Below are positions 58,866 to 64,000 of a DNA stretch of 64,000 bases, in pieces. A program made the position numbers and the translations under genes. The stretch lies in the NCBI RefSeq assembly GCF_902635505.1, contig NC_045431.1, positions 2,542,001 through 2,606,000 of the forward strand, given 5' to 3'. Positions within the stretch are counted from its first letter, which is position 1, and each line of letters opens with the position of its first letter. Origin of the DNA: Sarcophilus harrisii (lineage: Eukaryota; Chordata; Mammalia; Dasyuromorphia; Dasyuridae). The notes under the pieces were generated by a model. That model was not told the origin of the DNA. It saw only the letters and a list, made by a program, of their open reading frames with translations, and made no database searches.

Positions 58866-59984
58866 AAAATGCTCCTTCGTGGGTTATCTAGTAGAACCCT
58901 CTACTTGCCATGGGAGAACTGAAGCCGAGAGACCTCTCTGAAATTTTCTGTCCTCTTAAAAAGTCCATAAAGTCATAACCCCTGACTGATCAAGGAGATC
59001 ATTTCCTGATTTTTATGTAGTCCTGTCATTCAGACATGAATCATGGCTGAAAGTAGCCAACAAGTCTGTTACCTCTGAGACAGCCCATGTCCCTAGAACC
59101 TCCCAAGTCTCAAGGGGATCTTCAGCACAAGCTCCCTAGAAAGGCCCAGTCCTTCATCAAGATGAGAAAAGCAAGATTACAGGGAACAGGCCGAGCTAGA
59201 GCCGATTCCAGACCCACGCTTGGTCTGTTTACTTTGTTCTTCCCCCTTCCCCTTCCCCAACCTCTTCTGCTACCCCTTCCCCTCCTGCCATCTGAGATAA
59301 TGGGAGGTTCCAGCGAAGCGCTAACATTCCCTGGCGCGTACTTGAAGCCGGAGGTCCGGACTCTGCTACTTGGTCTGCATGTTTTCTTGACCAGAACCTT
59401 GGAAGCATCTTTATTGACCCTGACCCCCATTTGTGACTTGTTTCTGCTCCTCCTTCCCCCTGCCCAGTCTGGCCTCGAGGCCCCAGGATCAGTCAGGCAG
59501 TGCTCAGTTAACTTGGAGAATTTCTTGCTTCACAAGTTGCCATGGCCAGGGAACCCACCCGCCCGGTGATGAGGGCCCTTGGTCAGAGCTGTGCCCCGTG
59601 ATGCCCAGCTCCTTCGGAGGAGACACAGCTCGGATGCTTCTGGCGCAGGCTGCGAGGGCTCTGGGTCGCCTCCCTGCCCTGCAGGAGCCACCAAACGGAC
59701 CGTGGTACCAGGCAGACACAACACTCATGCTCTCTGTGTCCCCGGTCTGTTCCTGAGGAAGGCTCTTCACACCATAAAGCCCCAGAAATGCCAGCTTTGG
59801 GGCACACAAAGCCGGGATTTCAAAGGGCCTCCCGGCTTCCAAGCTTACTCTGCTGGCTGCTCTCGAGTTCTCTCAGCATTTTCTTTTCACATGCATTTGA
59901 AAGCTTTCAGTCTCTGGCCCATCCATCAATGCAATTTCACAAAAAGCTGGCAGACGTTCTATCTTACTTATATAGATAACATCC
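58866..59984. other. intronic, one 160-codon frame
   Basis: An antisense CORE-SINE trace near 58,870-58,950. The plus frame at 59,087-59,569 (160 codons) is rich in Leu and Pro from a C/T-rich tract and has no known domain. Not called a gene. Confidence 0.45.
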
Positions 59985-60535
59985 TGGAGTGTGGTGGTTT
60001 TCCTGGAGGCAGCCTTAGGCTCAGCTGAAATAAATAATTATTCCAAAATCTCAGCCAGCTGGTAAAAATTACAAAGGTTTATTTCTCCTTCCAAATTAGC
60101 CCGGTTAGTTGAGGCCTATCTCTCTGCCTGGCTCCAAGAGGTCTTGCAGCTTTGTCCTTGGCTTCTGCCTCTGCTTTCTTCAGCCTCCAGCCAGCTCCGA
60201 CTGGTGGCTTCTCAATCTCCAGTCTGTCCCAAGCTCCAAGAGCTCCCTCTATTTATGTGATCTCCCAAAGGTTAACTCCGCCTTCTGGAGGGAGAGGGAT
60301 TCTGGGTTATCTCCCAGAGTGCTCTCTGGTCCTGAGAGAGGTGTGAATTCAGACTAAGCCCTACACGTGAACTCCATTGAGTACTTAGATACTTATGAGC
60401 TCTCTAAAGGTGTGAACACAAGCATTGTTTCCATCAGTTGTACTTAGTACCTAGTTCAAGTTCTGGCCCAAAATATCTCTTTCTAAGATTAAATCAACTC
60501 CAATGGCTTAACACTTTGTAAAGATTCCAACAGAA
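59985..60535 (-). mobile_element. probable solo ERV LTR
   Basis: On the minus strand the block shows the order of an LTR: a TATA-like ATAAATAG (60,256-60,249), about 170 bp further an AATAAA at 60,083-60,078 ('gagaaataaacctttgtaat'), then about 90 bp of U5-like sequence ending in ACCACACTCCA at 59,985. No internal retroviral sequence adjoins. The right boundary is uncertain and no target duplication was found. It sits in SLC2A9 intron, same strand as the gene. Confidence 0.6.
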
Positions 60536-60689
60536 AGCCGCCCCAGTTGGGTTAGCTTCTGGTTCTGAACCAAGCTTTAAATGCGGACCAAATGATTCAC
60601 CAGGAGGCCCGGCCCTGGCCTGGGAACCACAAGCCTTGGCACTTTAGGCCTTCAGAAACCGCTGCTGGGTTCAGTCCGTAGTTTCGTGG

Positions 60690-60840
60690 CTTTGGAGCTA
60701 CAGGTCATCTAATGCACTGCCTCCATTTTACAGATGAGAAAGCTGAGACCAGAGGCGTCGGCTGACTTTGTTAAACGTTGTCCAGGGAGATTGTGGCAGA
60801 AGGAGGCTGGCCCGGACCTCCCCATGCTAAGCTGCCTTTC
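60690..60840 (-). repeat. CORE-SINE, antisense
   Basis: 'ctacaggtcatctaatgcac', 'ccattttacagatgagaaag' and 'gctgagaccagaggcg'. Confidence 0.7.
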
Positions 60841-61059
60841 TGCACCAGCCAAAAGTCAAAGCCCCTCGTTATTTTGTTTGGCAAATGTTACTAAAAACCT
60901 CCTGCACATCTGATGCTGTGGAGGGGGACAGAGACTGTCCAAGGGCAAAAGAGAGCTGAGATGGTCTTCAAGGACCAGGAGGAGGCAGCCCAGCAGGGCC
61001 GGGCCAAGGCCTAAGGACAATGACAATAAGGAGAAGCCGCATCTTAGGGGTTTTAAGGT

Positions 61060-61250
61060 TTGCTCTACCGAGGTCACCTCATCTGACTCTAACAGCCAGA
61101 GGGAGGTGATATTCCCCTCCCTCTTTTACAGATGAGGAAACTGAGGTGGAGTGACTTGTCTAGGGTTACACAGCTAGTGCCCGAGGGAGGATTTGAATTC
61201 AGGTTTCCCTGCCTAAGTCCAGCGTTCTCTACCGACCTACCCCTGAGGGC
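61060..61250 (-). repeat. MIR SINE, antisense
   Basis: 'ctcttttacagatgaggaaa', 'ggttacacagctagtgcccg', 'gatttgaattcaggtttccc'. Confidence 0.85.
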
Positions 61251-61369
61251 CCCAAATCCAGTACTCTCTGCCTACATCAGGCAGCAGACGCCTGTATTTC
61301 TTACAGCTCTTTGTTTCAATGTCCTTTGGGTTTCTCCCTGTTTCCCATATATTTCATACTGGATGGGAA

Positions 61370-61460
61370 GCTTTCCAAAGGCCGGCGGGATGCTGTTTTT
61401 TCACCTTTGCACCTTCAGCACCGAGCTCAATACCTTTTACCAGGGAAAAGCTTAACAAAT
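61370..61460 (+). repeat. L2 LINE 3' end
   Basis: 'cctttgcaccttcagcaccg' then 'ccagggaaaagcttaacaaa', a decayed terminus. Confidence 0.5.
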
Positions 61461-62224
61461 ACCGGTTGTGTCAAATGCCCCTTTCCTATAACCACTTCTC
61501 ACATGCTGGATTTCCCGATTATTTTTGTCCTTCAGATCACTCTTTATTCCTCAACAGCTTTGATAAATTAAGGAACCTGAAGATAATATTCCAGTTACGG
61601 CCTGGCCAGCAGAGGGATTTTCAGTATAAAGTTCTCATCTCTTTGGAGGATCATCTGGATACATTCAAAAGAAACAACAACTGGCAAATGGAAATTGAGC
61701 AGCACCGTCACATTGGGAAGTGACCCCCGTGAACAAGGACTCTGGCCACTGATTCTAAGAAGAGATCGCATGGAAATTCCTGAACTAGGGACTGGACTTC
61801 GTCTAGATCCGAGTCACCCAGGAAAAGCCTCCCCGAGATACTGTTCGGTGCCGAGGCTTCACACTACAGGTGCTCTGGCCAGATTGGCTTCCCCTTAGCA
61901 GAGGAATTCAAATGGACCATCCTGGCACTAGGAAGCTAATCCCCAAAAATTTACTACTCCCTAAAACGAGTCCCTGGGATTTGCCAGCAGACCGGTAGCT
62001 GACCAGATGTGGGATCCACTAGTCAACTAAAAAGCATTCATTGCAGGACACACGCTCTGTGCTATTTTCCCCTTCTCTTTATCCCATATCTACTGCTAAG
62101 GCTCCCAAGTAATTCTCACTGAATGGTAAATAATGGTCCCAGTGAAGCACATTCATATAATTTACTATCCTCTGAAACTCAGAATGCTGGGATATGGCCC
62201 AGAATCTTCTAGGGAAGGAGGAAG
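61461..62224. other. intronic, nothing recognised
   Basis: No repeat or exon assigned. Confidence 0.45.
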
Positions 62225-62325
62225 TCCCAGAGGCTACTTATTCAATTCCTTTCCCCTAGTTGTGAAGACCCTCCACAATCTGACCCTGATTTATCTACAC
62301 AACTCCAAGTCCCTCTCTGGGTGGT
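62225..62325 (+). repeat. L2 LINE fragment
   Basis: 'gaagaccctccacaatctga' then 'ccctgatttatctacacaac'. Confidence 0.5.
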
Positions 62326-62408
62326 GAAACCTACAGATTTCTTTTAGCATAGAATGTTTTAAAACATTATTTAAAAAATACTCGGGATTACACAGAAACT
62401 GAATGTAC

Positions 62409-62464
62409 TGAAATACAGTTTTAAAAAGATTGAATTTCTGATATAGTAATATTTGGCAGGGCAA
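62409..62464 (+). repeat. left direct repeat flanking MAR1
   Basis: TGAAATACAGTTTTAAAAAG ... ATTTGGCAGGGCAA. It recurs at 62,697-62,764. Confidence 0.85.
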
Positions 62465-62696
62465 TGAGGTTGTTTAGTGGATAAAAAAGCACTAAATCTT
62501 TAGTCTGGAAGATCTGATTTGCAATCTGGCCTCGGACACTTGCAGCCATGTGGTCCTGGGCAAGTCACTTCACCGTCAGTTTCCTGTTCTGTAAAATGAG
62601 CTGGAGAAGGAAATGGCAAAGCCCTCCAGTGTATTTGTCAAGGAAACCCCAAATGGGATCACAAAGAGCTGGATACGACTGAAAAATGACCCAAAC
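62465..62696 (+). repeat. MAR1 SINE between direct repeats
   Basis: Sense copy: 'gcaatctggcctcggacact', 'gtcagtttcctgttctgtaa', 'gctggagaaggaaatggcaa' and 'gagctggatacgactgaaaa'. Confidence 0.9.
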
Positions 62697-62764
62697 TGAA
62701 AAACAGTTTTAAAAATATTTTTTAAAAATTGGATTTCTGATAAGAGTGATGTTTGGCAGGGCAA
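62697..62764 (+). repeat. right direct repeat flanking MAR1
   Basis: TGAAAAACAGTTTTAAAAAT ... TTTGGCAGGGCAA. Matches 62,409-62,464 apart from about a dozen extra A/T bases and a few substitutions. Confidence 0.85.
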
Positions 62765-63549
62765 CAAGAATAGTAACTACAGTGATTGTAAAGGAGTAAC
62801 GGGAATAAATGATATTTTGAAATATCTACAACAATTAAAATGTGACAGAAAAATGCTTCAGCTTTCTATCAGTGATAAAGTCCAAGAAGTGTTCCTGGGT
62901 TTTGTTGCCTCACATTCCCAAGGAAAGGAAATGCTAAATTTCTGTTCGAGATAGTGAAAAATGAAGACATTATTTTTCTCATCTAAGTTCATAGACCCCT
63001 TGAGGGAAGGAAATGACATTGAGATCACCATGAAATATGAAAGCAGAGCGGTACAGAGGAGGAAATACCGTGCAGAGATCTTGCCTCTCATTTGGCCACT
63101 GGCAGTAAGTAATTCATCTCAGGCAGACCACCTGAGAGTGCACATCCACTTCCAGTGCAAACTGACAATGATTCCAGCAATCCTCCATCTGGCATGTGTG
63201 TATGCATGTGTGTACATGTGTGTGCACGTGTGTATGTATGTGTCTGTGTGAAAGTTTATGCTCGCCAAAGAAAGCCCCTCATTCCTTGCTTTTTACTTAA
63301 ACATCTCGTCCCTTTCCCCGTGTCCTGGCAGAGAACAGACCTGGGCCCCCGGCCCTTTCAGTCCAATATTAGAAGAATGAGGCGACAGAATGACGATGTA
63401 ATGAATACCCATGTAACAGTGGTCTCGTAACTCAAAGACCCGTGAGACTTTTCTAAAGCCCGACGCTCTGCACAGGAGTGACTCAGGGCTGGAAGCGCTC
63501 TCAGAAATAATCACGTGCACCCCTGAGCCATCATTCATTAGATGGGGAT
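62765..63549. other. intronic, short TG tract, otherwise unassigned
   Basis: Imperfect (TG)n at 63,195-63,250. No exon recognised. Confidence 0.5.
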
Positions 63550-63790
63550 GCAGTAGCTAATCATAGTGGCTAGCATCTCTATGTGAAGCACTTTACACAA
63601 ATTATCCTATTTTATCCTTACAGAGACCCTGGCAACTTTGTACTGTTACCTCTCCATTTTACAGGTGGAGAAACCGAGGTAGAGTCTTGTGCAGAGCCAC
63701 ACAGCTAGTGAGTGTTGGAGGGATTGTTTGAACTCAGATATTCCTGCCTCAAAGTCTAGGACTGTATCCACTGGGTCACCTAGCACCTAG
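63550..63790 (-). repeat. MIR SINE, antisense, full length
   Basis: 'gaagcactttacacaaatta', 'ctctccattttacaggtgga', 'gccacacagctagtgagtgt' and 'ccactgggtcacctagcacc'. Confidence 0.9.
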
Positions 63791-64000
63791 AAAGCGTCCT
63801 TGAATATGAACTTGACTCAGTAAGAAATAGGGAACAGAAAGATTATGCACCTAGAGAATACACCTTTGTATAGTTAGAGGGAGGAGGACACTGACTTGAT
63901 ATGAGAAATAAAACTTGTGAAAAGTAAGGCATTTTCCAAAGTAGGATGGAGGAAGTGGTGGAGCCTTTCTACGTGGAAGATGCCCACTTTGGGGGCTCAC

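Noticed and set aside
59087-59569. 160-codon plus frame
   Set aside because: Composition follows a C/T-rich tract. No known motif.

Overview
This is a window of vertebrate nuclear DNA, almost certainly from a marsupial. Three observations support that. Two exons of a GLUT-family transporter closely match mammalian SLC2A9 and have canonical splice sites. Tens of copies of tRNA-derived CORE-SINEs are present, including the marsupial MAR1 type with its diagnostic 3' half (endings of the form 'gagctggagaaggaaatgg' and 'gacacgactgaa'). L1 copies carry the marsupial-type 3' end, alongside old L2, MIR and hAT debris. The species cannot be fixed from the sequence alone. There are no bacterial operons, CRISPR arrays or phage genes.

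The only convincing protein-coding gene is SLC2A9 (GLUT9, urate/hexose transporter) on the minus strand. Its last coding exon lies at 40,251-40,502 (83 residues plus stop: membrane segment 12 and the C-terminal tail). The preceding coding exon lies at 54,477-54,604 (end of TM10, loop, TM11). A 13,974-bp intron with GT...AG ends separates them. The 3' UTR probably runs left to an AATAAA at 39,355-39,350. The remaining upstream exons lie beyond the right edge. The left 39 kb is the intergenic flank downstream of SLC2A9. In other mammals DRD5 is the next gene on that side, but no DRD5 reading frame is present here.

Layout: 1-2,720 is stacked antisense L1 fragments interrupted by a probable solo ERV LTR. 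4,000-4,720 holds SINEs. 7,150-8,620 is another antisense L1. 8,630-33,000 is old intergenic sequence with scattered SINE, L2 and L3-type LINE pieces, a CA-rich microsatellite, a neat target-duplication-flanked retroposed fragment (25,481-25,637), a possible Y-box pseudogene scrap and an hAT remnant. 33,300-38,995 holds an L1 tail, L2, MIR and a striking 31/28-bp minisatellite (36,368-36,810). From 40,503 rightward the sequence is SLC2A9 intron, with L1, a 46-bp CT-rich minisatellite, SINEs, a GGAA tract, an hAT element and a second probable solo LTR (59,985-60,535).

No new multi-gene system was found. The most informative signals are the SLC2A9 C-terminal tail, the two-length minisatellite, the polyadenylated LINE-fragment retrocopy, and several nested or duplicated repeat structures. 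Repeat family names come from memory of consensus sequences, not a database search. Ends of most decayed repeats are accurate only to about 10-30 bp.
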